A stretch of DNA of 64,000 nucleotides. Source: Alphaproteobacteria bacterium. GTDB lineage: Bacteria > Pseudomonadota > Alphaproteobacteria > Rs-D84 > CACZYB01. A program made the position numbers and the translations under genes. The stretch is from NCBI GenBank assembly GCA_017938435.1, contig JAGBBO010000008.1:1-64000 (forward strand), written 5' to 3'. The number at the start of each line of letters is the position of its first letter. Within the stretch, counting starts at the first letter, position 1. The notes beneath the pieces are model-generated. The model had not been told where the DNA came from and searched no databases. It saw only the letters and a list, made by a program, of their open reading frames with translations. This document shows, piece by piece, positions 8,854 through 16,974 of this stretch.

Positions 8854-8881
8854 AAAACCTCTTGGCAACAGGAGGTTTTTT
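8854..8881 (+). terminator. Intrinsic terminator after the FadL gene
   Basis: AAAACCTC / GAGGTTTT stem with a 10-nt loop and a T-run. Confidence 0.85.
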
Positions 8882-8941
8882 GTTGCGAAATGCTATTTTT
8901 TAAATTATCATTTTATTAGTCTAACAACAATGGAGGTTATA

Positions 8942-9814
8942 ATGGTAAAAAAGACTGTTAAATCTGGTGAAGAATACAAACTTAAAAAACAAACATCAAG
9001 GGCAAAAAAAATTGCATGGGTATTTTCATTTTTGTGGATTATTTTTGCAATTTTTCCAGCAGTGAATTATTTTTATAAGAATTCTTCTGCAATAAGAAAT
9101 TTTGTTGTGGTAAGTGGGGTTTATGAGGCAAATAAAGTTTTGATGGATCAATATAATGATCTTTCGAATAACCTTTCGAAAAATATAAATATTTCAAAAT
9201 ATACTGCAAAAATTTCTGTGCCTGAAATCAAACTTGATAAGGTGTCAGAGAAGACAGAAAAAGTTTCAAAGACCGCAGGATTCCTTTCAAAGGTTGGGGT
9301 AAAGGGTGCTGGTAAAATTGCTGATAAATCTGATGCTCTTCAGAAACAAGTTGATAAGGTAAATAAGGAAATTAAAGAAAAGACCGAAGGTATTGCAAAA
9401 ACTTTGGAACGCGATTTGGATAAGGCATTAAAAGATGAACTTAAATCATTTGGTTCAAATCAGATGCAAAAACAACTTAACCTAACTGATGCAAATTATA
9501 AAAATTTGGTTAATGGAAATTATGGTATTATGACAGATGGTGCAAGAAAAATTTCTGCATCTATTTATGCCGAAATTTCTAAAACAAAAATTGGCGTTGT
9601 TCGTAATCTTATGAAGCAAATCAATACTTATTATGATTGGATTTCGTATGGTGTGATTGCATTGATGATTTTAGTAGGGTTTGTTCCAGTTGTTATTGCA
9701 TTAAAGATTGCAAAAATGATTTCAGGAACATTTACAACTTGTCCATACTGTGGAAAGGTATTCCTTTCAAAAAAGGCAAAGTTTAAGTTATTATCATTCA
9801 TTAAATTTTGGTAA
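8942..9814 (+). CDS. Hypothetical protein: two membrane helices, coiled coil, C-terminal Cys motif
   Basis: 290 residues, not recognised as a family. Layout: basic N-terminus, transmembrane helix (IAWVFSFLWIIFAIFPAV, about residues 22-42), a ~170-residue middle with long Lys/Glu heptad-like stretches (coiled coil, e.g. DALQKQVDKVNKEIKEKTEG), a second helix (WISYGVIALMILVGFVPVVIA) and a cytoplasmic tail with CPYCGK. Two helices put the coiled coil outside the cytoplasm, in the periplasm. Only one CxxC is present, so zinc binding would need a second protomer. The ATG at 8942 is chosen because GGAGG lies 5 bp before it; an ATG 12 bp upstream overlaps that site. Confidence 0.6.
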   Translation: MVKKTVKSGEEYKLKKQTSRAKKIAWVFSFLWIIFAIFPAVNYFYKNSSAIRNFVVVSGVYEANKVLMDQYNDLSNNLSKNINISKYTAKISVPEIKLDKVSEKTEKVSKTAGFLSKVGVKGAGKIADKSDALQKQVDKVNKEIKEKTEGIAKTLERDLDKALKDELKSFGSNQMQKQLNLTDANYKNLVNGNYGIMTDGARKISASIYAEISKTKIGVVRNLMKQINTYYDWISYGVIALMILVGFVPVVIALKIAKMISGTFTTCPYCGKVFLSKKAKFKLLSFIKFW

Positions 9815-9832
9815 TATCTTTTATCTTTTACA

Positions 9833-9868
9833 TAAAAATATCCTCGAATTTTTTGGGGATATTTTTTT
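9833..9868 (+). terminator. Intrinsic terminator
   Basis: AAATATCC pairs with GGGATATTT across a loop, followed by eight T; ends the gene upstream. Confidence 0.8.
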
Positions 9869-9929
9869 TGTTAGTGTGAGTATGTGTGATTGTAAAAATA
9901 GGTTTTTGTTTTCGATATTTGTAATGAAA

Positions 9930-9955
9930 CAAAAAACTCGGACCGAAGCCCGAGT
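9930..9955 (-). terminator. Intrinsic terminator with UUCG loop, minus strand
   Basis: Read on the minus strand: ACTCGG, G-C closing pairs, UUCG tetraloop, CCGAGT, then six T. It terminates the large Cys-rich gene that ends at 9973. Confidence 0.85.
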
Positions 9956-9972
9956 ATTGTTTGTGTATAAAT

Positions 9973-12150
9973 TTAATTATTTTTAGGTGAAATAATTACT
10001 GTTCCAGGATTATCAATTCTGTAGCTAGATGGTACAATACAATATACACAATTTTTATCTGGATTCATTATCATCCATGGGGTATTAGAAGGACATCCTC
10101 TTTCTTTTGGAATATTTACTGATATACCTGGTGCATTTTTAGGTACGTCAGTACACCATTTTGTGTAGCATTGACCATTGGCTAATTGTATTTGATATAC
10201 TGGATCACAATTAAATGGAACACATTTTCCATTGGTTTTTTTCGTATAACCACTTTCTAAACTATAATGTACTCTACAAGTTCCATCACCATTTATAGAA
10301 TCAGAGGGGACAGAACAACCAGGGGTTGTTTCTCTATTGCATACAGCTATATGACTATTAACCATAGATGCAGAAGATTGTTCTATATCAACACTTTCTG
10401 TATTTTTTGGGGCCATATCAAATCCACAAGGGGATGCACTATCGAATTTCCACATACTGTTGTGAGTGTTTTCAGGGTCGCAAGTAAAACATCCCCACAT
10501 TTTAGAATTGGCGTCATAACGCAAACCCCAATATTTACCATTGAATATCCCCTTTTTTATAGAAGTTCTTTGGTTTTCTGAACACGTCCTTATAAGGCAA
10601 CCTTTTGTTCCTTTTGATGTTCTTTCCATACTAAGTTTTTCAAGAATATTCTTATTTTTTAAATCATTTTCCGTGTAGTCTTTACATTTCCATTTATTAT
10701 TTATTTTATCAAATTCTACTCCCTGGCAAGGATTGCAGTTTTCCGAGGATTTCGCGTTGTTAGCATCTGCTGTAACACATACAGGACGATATACATTTGA
10801 ATTTTTAAATTTTGCATAGCCTTGTTCTTTATTAAATGTTTTTCCAATAGATGTGGATGGAATTTTATTTATTTCAAAAGTTGAAGCATCAAGAACAGTG
10901 TTATTTTTTAATTCATCAATTTTTAAGAATGAAATACCGTTTTCACCATCTTCTTGTTTTGCTTTACATGTATCAACCCATGCTTGATATTTTAATTTAC
11001 ATTCAAACTTCTGCTTTTCCTTATTATATTGTGGTGTTGCAGCAGAATGTTCATTATCGGAACCGACGGTTAATTCTCCCTTTATCGTTGAATTTTCATC
11101 TATCCATATCATTTTAGATGTTCCTTTACAATAATCTTTTACATTTGAACATTTATAGTATCGATAGTCATCATCCCATGTTTTATCAAGACCTTCTGGA
11201 CAGCAATTTGCAGGTCGTTTATTTGCATCATCTACCTTACATTTTGTATTGTAATTAGGATCAGAAATTCCGTAAAATTCATTTATTGCACAACAATATT
11301 TTCCATCTGATATTTTTGTACATTTGGTTTTATTTATTTTGTTATTTACTCCAGAATATGTATAATTTTTTCCATCTATATTTAGTGTAAATTTTCCATC
11401 TTTATCTTTTATTTCTTTTTCATAGTTTGTGCAAGGGCTGGCATCTGTGTTTTGGGCACATATCCATTCGTTATTTATAAGTGTAGGAGTGGTTCCTTCT
11501 GGACATTTGTTTTCTTTCATTTTTATTTGGGCAAAAACTTTTCGTTCATCAACACAAGAAACAATACCAATACCAATGGTTGTTTTTGAATCATCGTTTG
11601 AACTATCTGTGTTTGCAGTTGGATTTGTAAAGTATCCAACTTTATCCTTTAATTTGAAAAATCCGGCTGCTGGAGCGGTTCCTAATGCTGCTATTTGAAT
11701 ATTGGATTTTAAAATTTGGGACATAAGGTATTTATCATTTGTATCAAATGTTTTCCATTTTGTTGTAGATACACAATGGAATCCTGTTGCTGGGGTTGTT
11801 TGTTGTTGTGAAAAATCAATATCTTGTACTTCAGCGGTGTTACAATTTTTTTTGCTTCCGTCAGGGTTAATGCAATATTTTGATACGGCAAGAGTAGCAT
11901 CATCAGAGCCGGTGCAAGTATAGTTTACTTTGTTTTCACCAGTTCCCTTTAATGACACAACTGTATCACCGGTTTGTGTAATATATTCATTCCTTGAGGT
12001 TGCAAATTCGTGATATTGTTTCATACAGGTAAGTTCAGCCTGTAACTTCAATTCATCCTTGTTCAAAACGACATCGGATGAGCGTTTAGTTGTAAAATAT
12101 TGATAGGTGGCTAACATAACAGCCATAATAAGTATAACAAAGATATTCAT
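9973..12150 (-). CDS. Large membrane-anchored, Cys-rich extracytoplasmic protein
   Basis: 725 residues, not recognised. The N-terminus MNIFVILIMAVMLATYQYF is a short hydrophobic anchor without a clear cleavage site. The rest is hydrophilic and Cys-rich, with repeated small modules of the form CPEG...N..W.C or CCPEGLDKTW...YYKC, spaced like disulfide-bonded knots. No enzyme motif seen. Disulfides imply a periplasmic or surface location. GAGAGGAATTT precedes the ATG, and the gene ends at a UUCG-loop terminator. It is divergent from the 696-residue secreted protein at 12302, which has one similar CPAG...C module, suggesting related surface functions. The pilin-like short N-terminus makes a pseudopilin relation conceivable but unproven. 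Confidence 0.6.
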   Translation of the reverse strand: MNIFVILIMAVMLATYQYFTTKRSSDVVLNKDELKLQAELTCMKQYHEFATSRNEYITQTGDTVVSLKGTGENKVNYTCTGSDDATLAVSKYCINPDGSKKNCNTAEVQDIDFSQQQTTPATGFHCVSTTKWKTFDTNDKYLMSQILKSNIQIAALGTAPAAGFFKLKDKVGYFTNPTANTDSSNDDSKTTIGIGIVSCVDERKVFAQIKMKENKCPEGTTPTLINNEWICAQNTDASPCTNYEKEIKDKDGKFTLNIDGKNYTYSGVNNKINKTKCTKISDGKYCCAINEFYGISDPNYNTKCKVDDANKRPANCCPEGLDKTWDDDYRYYKCSNVKDYCKGTSKMIWIDENSTIKGELTVGSDNEHSAATPQYNKEKQKFECKLKYQAWVDTCKAKQEDGENGISFLKIDELKNNTVLDASTFEINKIPSTSIGKTFNKEQGYAKFKNSNVYRPVCVTADANNAKSSENCNPCQGVEFDKINNKWKCKDYTENDLKNKNILEKLSMERTSKGTKGCLIRTCSENQRTSIKKGIFNGKYWGLRYDANSKMWGCFTCDPENTHNSMWKFDSASPCGFDMAPKNTESVDIEQSSASMVNSHIAVCNRETTPGCSVPSDSINGDGTCRVHYSLESGYTKKTNGKCVPFNCDPVYQIQLANGQCYTKWCTDVPKNAPGISVNIPKERGCPSNTPWMIMNPDKNCVYCIVPSSYRIDNPGTVIISPKNN

Positions 12151-12245
12151 TTTAAATTCCTCTCTTTTAGAAACCCTATGAAATTTTTATAATATAAAAT
12201 GTTAAAAATCAACAGATTTTTTTTGATAAAATATGTTGAAAATAC

Positions 12246-12274
12246 TTGCTATTTTATTTATTTAGTGATAAAAT
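12246..12274 (+). promoter_or_regulatory. Promoter for the 696-residue secreted protein
   Basis: TTGCTA (12246-12251), 17-bp spacer, TAAAAT (12269-12274), 27 bp before the ATG. Confidence 0.65.
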
Positions 12275-12301
12275 GACAAAAGAATTGGAAAGGAAATCAA
12301 A

Positions 12302-14392
12302 ATGAATATATTAAAAAAGGGATTTGTTTTTGTTTTAGCGCTATCAATGTTGTTGGGCGATGTTTCTGTGTCGTTTGCAGCAAGAAAGACTAAAGTTAGA
12401 AAGAGTTCTACAGCTAAAAAGAGTTCTACTAGTAAAAAGGGATCTCATAGATCGGCTAGTTCGAAAAGTGTGAGGGCTTCTAGCACAAGGCGTGCTGCTG
12501 CTAATAAAAAGCGTGTTGCCGTTGGTGGAACAAACACTGCTTCAAATAGTTCTTCTACGGAGACATCAACTGCATCGACAAAGGCTACTGTATGTAGAAC
12601 TGCATATTCCGAATGTATGGATATGCAAATTGCTGGGTTCCTTTCAAAATATGCTTATCTTGGGGAAGATCCTTCTGTTGAAGTTATTCAAGAAGGAAGC
12701 GAACCTCTTCGTTGTATTTATTATTATGATGTAAATAATTTGAATACAGAAACTGCAAAGACTACTACTGATAAAAACGTAAATAACCTTTATTATGGTT
12801 ATAATTATTACTGTGAGCCAGAACTGGGAACTGGTAATGATGGTCAACCAATAAATAAATGTAAGTGGAATACAAATAATGGAACTTATGCAACTCGTGG
12901 TTCTTATGCATTTTATAAAGAAGCATACGATAGATTAAAATCTGATGAACTTACAATTTTGAATTTCACACAAACAAAACTTTATCAGAATAAATTTAAA
13001 TCTGTGATGGGAGATAGTGTTGATCTTTCAACTTATTCTGTTTCAACAGATGATGTTTCTGATATGTTGAAATCATTAGGTTTGGATACAGGTGTTGTAT
13101 CTTCCAAGGAAAATGTTACTTTGTTTTCTGTGAATGTAACTCCACCGGTTGGGGCTGGAACATTGGACCCAAAGGGTATATTTACAAAAGCACATGATAT
13201 ATGTATGGGAAATATGACTGTGCCAACTGCTACACAAAGTGGTTTGACTGATGCAAATATTACTGAACTCAAGAAATATATTAAAACTTTGGGTGGAAGT
13301 GCTTGTCAATCTTTGAATGATGAATATATTGCATATTATCAAAAAGGTGTATGGGAAGGTTGTCCAGCTGGATATAAGTATAATTCATCAGATTCAACAT
13401 GTGTAAGCAAGTCGAATTCTGAGGAAACTGCTGAATTGACAGAGATTGATACTGGTTTCTTATCAGCAAAGAATTCATGTTCTTTGTATGAAAGTGCATT
13501 GATTTCTTCTCGTGATCAGATTTATGCGAAATTCCAGGATCAGATGACCAATTATTTAAATGATAATTTAGCTCAGCTTATTAAAAAGGAAGCTAAAAAT
13601 CAATCTACTATCACTTCCGCTTTCAATACCCTTTATAAAGCTGATGCTCAAAATAAAATTTCTAAAACTCAAACTGAATCTGAAATCTCTAAATTAAAAG
13701 CTCAAGCCGAAGCCGATAAAGCTCAGATTGCTGCAGATTCCGCTGCTACTATCGCTAAAGCTAAAGCTCAACAATCTAAAGCCGAACTAGAACAGGCTCA
13801 AGCCGAGGCTAATGCTATCATCGAAAAAGCTAAAGCTGAACAGGCTAAAGTCGAAGCTACCGCTAAAGCAGAGAAATTTGAACAAGATAAAGCAGAAATT
13901 TCAAAGGTTGTAGCTGGTGGAGATATTAACTGGAATGATAAATCTAAGTACACAGAAGTATCTATTTCTGGTTCAGGAATTTTAGGTGTTGGACTTTATA
14001 AGGTTGTTGTCGCGGGTGCTGCTGGTGGAACATCTGCCGATTCTGGTATCGTTGCTGTTTGGTGTGGTGGAAATGCTGGTGGAAAAGGTGATGTTAAAGA
14101 AAAAATATTTAAAGTAACAAGTGGTGAAGTAAATTACACTATGACCACAGGAACTAAACCAAGTAAACCAGGACGCCCAGCTATATTGACAAAAGGAGCT
14201 AATGGTACCGATGGTCCAAAATCAACCTTTGTTATTAGTGGTTTGGTTGATATTACCGCAGAAGGTGGTAAGGGAGGAATTTCCCATGATGGAGGTTGGA
14301 TTGGATGTCGAAATGGACGTGACGGTGCAAACGCTGGAAATGGTAAAAATTCCGGTAATGGTTATGTAAAACTTTACAAGGCTAAATTATAA
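12302..14392 (+). CDS. Secreted multidomain protein: basic S/T/K region, Cys domain, Ala-rich coiled coil, Gly-rich C-terminus
   Basis: 696 residues. Order: signal peptide ending near SVSFA; a very basic Ser/Thr/Lys/Arg stretch to about residue 75; a globular region (95-440) with scattered Cys, including GCPAGYKYNSSDSTC; an Ala/Lys/Glu coiled coil (about 450-535, many AKA and AEA repeats); and a C-terminal ~150-residue Gly-rich beta region (VVVAGAAGG, GGKGG, ANAGNGKNSGNG) resembling Gly-rich domains of phage tail-tip and adhesin proteins. The coiled-coil DNA prefers GCT/GCC for Ala, CAG and ATC, unlike the surrounding sequence, which favours GCA. GGAAAGGA precedes the ATG. Likely a surface or periplasmic structural protein; function unknown. 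Confidence 0.65.
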   Translation: MNILKKGFVFVLALSMLLGDVSVSFAARKTKVRKSSTAKKSSTSKKGSHRSASSKSVRASSTRRAAANKKRVAVGGTNTASNSSSTETSTASTKATVCRTAYSECMDMQIAGFLSKYAYLGEDPSVEVIQEGSEPLRCIYYYDVNNLNTETAKTTTDKNVNNLYYGYNYYCEPELGTGNDGQPINKCKWNTNNGTYATRGSYAFYKEAYDRLKSDELTILNFTQTKLYQNKFKSVMGDSVDLSTYSVSTDDVSDMLKSLGLDTGVVSSKENVTLFSVNVTPPVGAGTLDPKGIFTKAHDICMGNMTVPTATQSGLTDANITELKKYIKTLGGSACQSLNDEYIAYYQKGVWEGCPAGYKYNSSDSTCVSKSNSEETAELTEIDTGFLSAKNSCSLYESALISSRDQIYAKFQDQMTNYLNDNLAQLIKKEAKNQSTITSAFNTLYKADAQNKISKTQTESEISKLKAQAEADKAQIAADSAATIAKAKAQQSKAELEQAQAEANAIIEKAKAEQAKVEATAKAEKFEQDKAEISKVVAGGDINWNDKSKYTEVSISGSGILGVGLYKVVVAGAAGGTSADSGIVAVWCGGNAGGKGDVKEKIFKVTSGEVNYTMTTGTKPSKPGRPAILTKGANGTDGPKSTFVISGLVDITAEGGKGGISHDGGWIGCRNGRDGANAGNGKNSGNGYVKLYKAKL

Positions 14393-14396
14393 AATA

Positions 14397-14424
14397 AATT
14401 CCCTCTTCGGAGGGGATTTTTTTA
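14397..14424 (+). terminator. Intrinsic terminator with TTCG loop
   Basis: CCCTC-TTCG-GAGGG stem-loop (14401-14414), followed by a run of seven T. Confidence 0.88.
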
Positions 14425-14508
14425 CGATGAAATATAAAATCCTTATATGTAATAATTTTTATTACAATAGCTGGATTTTTGCTTTGGAACAATGCAAAAA
14501 TGTGAGGG

Positions 14509-14838
14509 TTAGTATAAGACTTGCTTTTCTTTTTTTAGTTTTTTATTTAGTTGTGAATCAAAAATAAGTTTCACAGAATATTGTCTGGTTGGAACGCTTT
14601 CCTCTGTCATTTCAGTGACAAGAATTTCAGTGGCGGATCTTAAAACTTTTAATGCCTTTCGTGGAATGTCGGTTAATTTGATTATTTCATTTTTATCGCG
14701 GAAAAGTGCCATAGTCTTTTTCCTATCGAATACCAAAAATGGATTTTGTTGCATATCAGGACGCGACATTATTACCAACATTATTTTTTGGTCTTGGGTG
14801 ATAAGTATGTCAAAAGCAGGTTCCAATATTGTTATCAT
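14509..14838 (-). CDS. Hypothetical cytoplasmic protein
   Basis: 109 residues, not recognised. No signal or membrane segment; composition and pattern (ILEPAFDILITQDQKIMLVIM, then FLVFDRKKTMALFRD) suggest a small alpha/beta fold. The ATG at 14838 is chosen because GAGGTGG lies just upstream; an in-frame ATG 18 bp further up would include that site. It is divergent from the popZ-like gene, 108 bp away, so the two may share a regulatory region. No function proposed. Confidence 0.55.
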   Translation of the reverse strand: MITILEPAFDILITQDQKIMLVIMSRPDMQQNPFLVFDRKKTMALFRDKNEIIKLTDIPRKALKVLRSATEILVTEMTEESVPTRQYSVKLIFDSQLNKKLKKEKQVLY

Positions 14839-14946
14839 TTTCCACCTCTTTTTCAATATAACATATAATTATTTTTTTTTAAATATTTTTATGCTTTATT
14901 TTATAAGAAAAATCTGTTATTATATAAGAAAATATATGAGGTAAAA

Positions 14947-15369
14947 ATGGCAAATTATTCTGATAATCCTTCGATGGATGAAATTTTAAAGCGTATTAAA
15001 AAGGCTTTGGCTGATAGAGAAAAACGCGCCGAAGTGGAGATGACCATTGCTCCGGATGATAATGTGCAAAGTTTTCCATTGGAAATTTCTCCTATGGATA
15101 AGGTGGTTGAGGAACCTAAAAAATCACAGGATATTTTTATTAAACCTAATGTTAAATCTGAAAAATCTGGGGTTTTTGTGTTGACAAAGGATATGAAACT
15201 TAATTCTATGGCAAAAATTACAGATACTGATTTTCAACAACTTTGTTTTAATATTGCTGATGAAATGTCAAAGGATTTGGCAATGGCGTATATGGGGCCA
15301 AAGATGGAAACTTGGCTTTTGAATCATTTTTGGGAAGTAGTAGCAAAGTCAAAAAAGAATCTTTTTTAA
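14947..15369 (+). CDS. PopZ-like protein (DUF2497)
   Basis: 140 residues. The N-terminal SMDEILKRIKKALADREKR matches the conserved first helix of DUF2497/PopZ proteins (consensus PSMEEILASIRR), which in Caulobacter binds partner proteins. The middle is acidic and Pro-rich (about 30-80), as in PopZ. The C-terminal helix region YMGPKMETWLLNHFWEVV corresponds to the oligomerisation helices (consensus P-L-W-L-N-LP-VE). PopZ assembles into a polar matrix that anchors ParB-bound origins. GAGGTAAAA precedes the ATG. Assignment rests on the two ends only, so moderately sure; it supports an alphaproteobacterial host. Confidence 0.7.
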   Translation: MANYSDNPSMDEILKRIKKALADREKRAEVEMTIAPDDNVQSFPLEISPMDKVVEEPKKSQDIFIKPNVKSEKSGVFVLTKDMKLNSMAKITDTDFQQLCFNIADEMSKDLAMAYMGPKMETWLLNHFWEVVAKSKKNLF

Positions 15370-15576
15370 TTACTTTTGCGTTTCAATAAGTTCTGGAAAA
15401 AATGTTTCATAGTGACGATATTTTGCGATTTTTTCACAGAAAAAATCAATGCTTACAGAATCTTCGTAGTTGTCTATATCATCAAAAGAGCGGTATTTCT
15501 TTTTATATAATTTTAATTTATTTAATGCTAGTTTATAATCGCTTTTACACATTTTTATTTTAATATTTTTATTCAT
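15370..15576 (-). CDS. Small hypothetical protein
   Basis: 68 residues, basic, not recognised (SDYKLALNKLKLYKKKYRSFDDIDN). Its ATG lies inside the 3' end of the MBL hydrolase gene, overlapping by 8 bp, with CGGAGC upstream, so it is probably translated by coupling to that gene. Its stop abuts the convergent popZ-like stop with no spacer. No Cys, signal or membrane segment. Confidence 0.55.
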   Translation of the reverse strand: MNKNIKIKMCKSDYKLALNKLKLYKKKYRSFDDIDNYEDSVSIDFFCEKIAKYRHYETFFPELIETQK

Positions 15577-16216
15577 TTTTTGCTCCGTAAAAATTTAATT
15601 CTTCGTTTATTGTTGTTTCATTGCCGTGTCCAGGAAGAACGACGGTTTCCTTGGGTAGTGATAGGAGTAAATCAAGACTTTTAAAGATTTCTGTTTCATT
15701 GCCACTGGGAAGATCAGTTCTCCCATAACTGTGGTAAAACATTGTATCACCAGAAAATAAAGTGTCGTTTAAAAGAAAGCAAACACTACCACTTGTGTGT
15801 CCAGGGGTTGAGATAACTTTTATTTCATTATTGCCAATTTTGAATGAGATATCATTGTCAAAATAATTATCAATTACAGGAATTTTTGTATCAGGGGTGT
15901 AATTTGGAATACTGTTAAGAGTATTTTTTGTATTTTCAATATAATCGAGCATATGGTTGATTATATCTTTATCTTTTGCTGGTGCAAATACCGGTGCAGG
16001 ACATTTATCCCTAAAATAATTAAGCCCCATTATATGGTCAAAGTGACCGTGGGTGATAAGAATGTATTTTAGGTTTGCTTTATTATCCTTTAAAAATTCG
16101 ATTATGTCTGGTGATGGTGCACTGCAATCAATAAGGACGGCGTCGTGACTTGATTCGTCAATTATTAAATAGTTATTGTTGCCAAATGGAGGATTTATAA
16201 AAGTTTTTATTATCAT
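15569..16216 (-). CDS. MBL-fold metallohydrolase, glyoxalase II-like
   Basis: 215 residues of the metallo-beta-lactamase fold. Metal ligands are visible: THGHFDH (about residues 55-61), the third-site His in STPGHTSGSV, the bridging Asp in LFSGDTMF, and the late His in VLPGHGNETT. The GRTDLPSG segment is typical of the short YcbL/glyoxalase II-like branch, which hydrolyses S-lactoylglutathione or related thioesters. It lacks the extra C-terminal domain of true GloB, so the physiological thioester or other substrate is uncertain. It is followed, with overlap, by a 68-residue unknown gene. Confidence 0.85.
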   Translation of the reverse strand: MIIKTFINPPFGNNNYLIIDESSHDAVLIDCSAPSPDIIEFLKDNKANLKYILITHGHFDHIMGLNYFRDKCPAPVFAPAKDKDIINHMLDYIENTKNTLNSIPNYTPDTKIPVIDNYFDNDISFKIGNNEIKVISTPGHTSGSVCFLLNDTLFSGDTMFYHSYGRTDLPSGNETEIFKSLDLLLSLPKETVVLPGHGNETTINEELNFYGAKNE

Positions 16217-16279
16217 ATTTTATTCCTTTTCCTATATATTATAAGTAAAAATTTTTAAGTCAATATATTTAAATTTTTG

Positions 16280-16307
16280 TTGATAAATAAGAATTTTTAT
16301 GTAATTC
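16280..16307 (+). promoter_or_regulatory. Possible promoter for a leaderless gene
   Basis: TTGATA, 16-bp spacer, TAATTC. The -10 ends 7 bp before the ATG at 16315 and there is no Shine-Dalgarno site between. Confidence 0.4.
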
Positions 16308-16314
16308 TTTTAGT

Positions 16315-16857
16315 ATGGAAAGACTTTGTATTGAATATTGTTGTAAAAATAAAAAAGACCATTCTTGCGATTTTTCGTTTAGGGGGTTTTCTACATTTGT
16401 TGCTTCGGGAATTATGCCGAAAGATGCAGAAAGGATTGCATTATTCCTTTTGAATAGAAAAAATGATAAAAGGATAATGAAGGATTGGAATAAACTTCAA
16501 AAAGATGAAAAAAGTCTTGAAAAATATCAAGGTCTTTTAGATCAACTTGAAAAAGCAAGAGAAATTGCAGATGAAGTTGGTATTGAAAATATTTATGCGG
16601 CGGCACTTTTGGATATTGCTTATTATTGTCCGAAATGTCATAAGTTTCAGGTGCAGTTTGGATTTTTTATGACTTGGATTAATAAAAAGGGAAAACGGCA
16701 GATTTTTAGTTTTGAACATAGGTGTCGTTATTGTAAGGCTGAACTTTTGAGACTGACTGGAACTTCGAAACAGACATCAAAACTTAGATGCCCTAAATGT
16801 AATGGTGCGATAGAGGTTGATAATTCTTCGGTTATAAATGTTGTGACAAGGTATTGA
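16315..16857 (+). CDS. Zinc-ribbon hypothetical protein
   Basis: 180 residues. Residues ~1-35 include several Cys and His (CIEYCC, HSC). A charged helical segment (about 36-100) precedes two CxxC pairs (YYCPKC at 105-108 and HRCRYC at 137-140) and a third CPKC at 159-162, a pattern of one or two zinc ribbons as in nucleic-acid-binding proteins. Family not recognised. There is no Shine-Dalgarno site before the ATG at 16315; translation could start leaderless there or at the internal ATG at 16414, which has a GGGAA upstream. The next gene, kamA-like, has its own promoter. Confidence 0.55.
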   Translation: MERLCIEYCCKNKKDHSCDFSFRGFSTFVASGIMPKDAERIALFLLNRKNDKRIMKDWNKLQKDEKSLEKYQGLLDQLEKAREIADEVGIENIYAAALLDIAYYCPKCHKFQVQFGFFMTWINKKGKRQIFSFEHRCRYCKAELLRLTGTSKQTSKLRCPKCNGAIEVDNSSVINVVTRY

Positions 16858-16925
16858 TTTTGGTTGAAATGTTGTTTGGCGAAAACAATATTTGATGATA
16901 AAGAATGTCTTTCTACAACTTTTAT

Positions 16926-16953
16926 TTGTAAATTTTATATAAAGGCATATAAT
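16926..16953 (+). promoter_or_regulatory. Promoter for the KamA-family gene
   Basis: TTGTAA (16926-16931), 16-bp spacer, perfect TATAAT (16948-16953), 22 bp before the ATG. Confidence 0.6.
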
Positions 16954-16974
16954 CCATATAAAATGGAGTAAGTT

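Noticed and set aside
8580-8903. Second open frame inside and beyond the FadL gene
   Set aside because: It overlaps the FadL coding region in another frame, lacks a ribosome site and runs over the terminator.
12492-12734. Alternative frame inside the 696-residue gene
   Set aside because: Shadow frame with low-complexity Leu/His content and no ribosome site.
12302-14392. Prophage tail fibre gene
   Set aside because: The Gly-rich end resembles phage tail tips, but the protein has a signal peptide and no phage genes, integrase or attachment sites lie around it.
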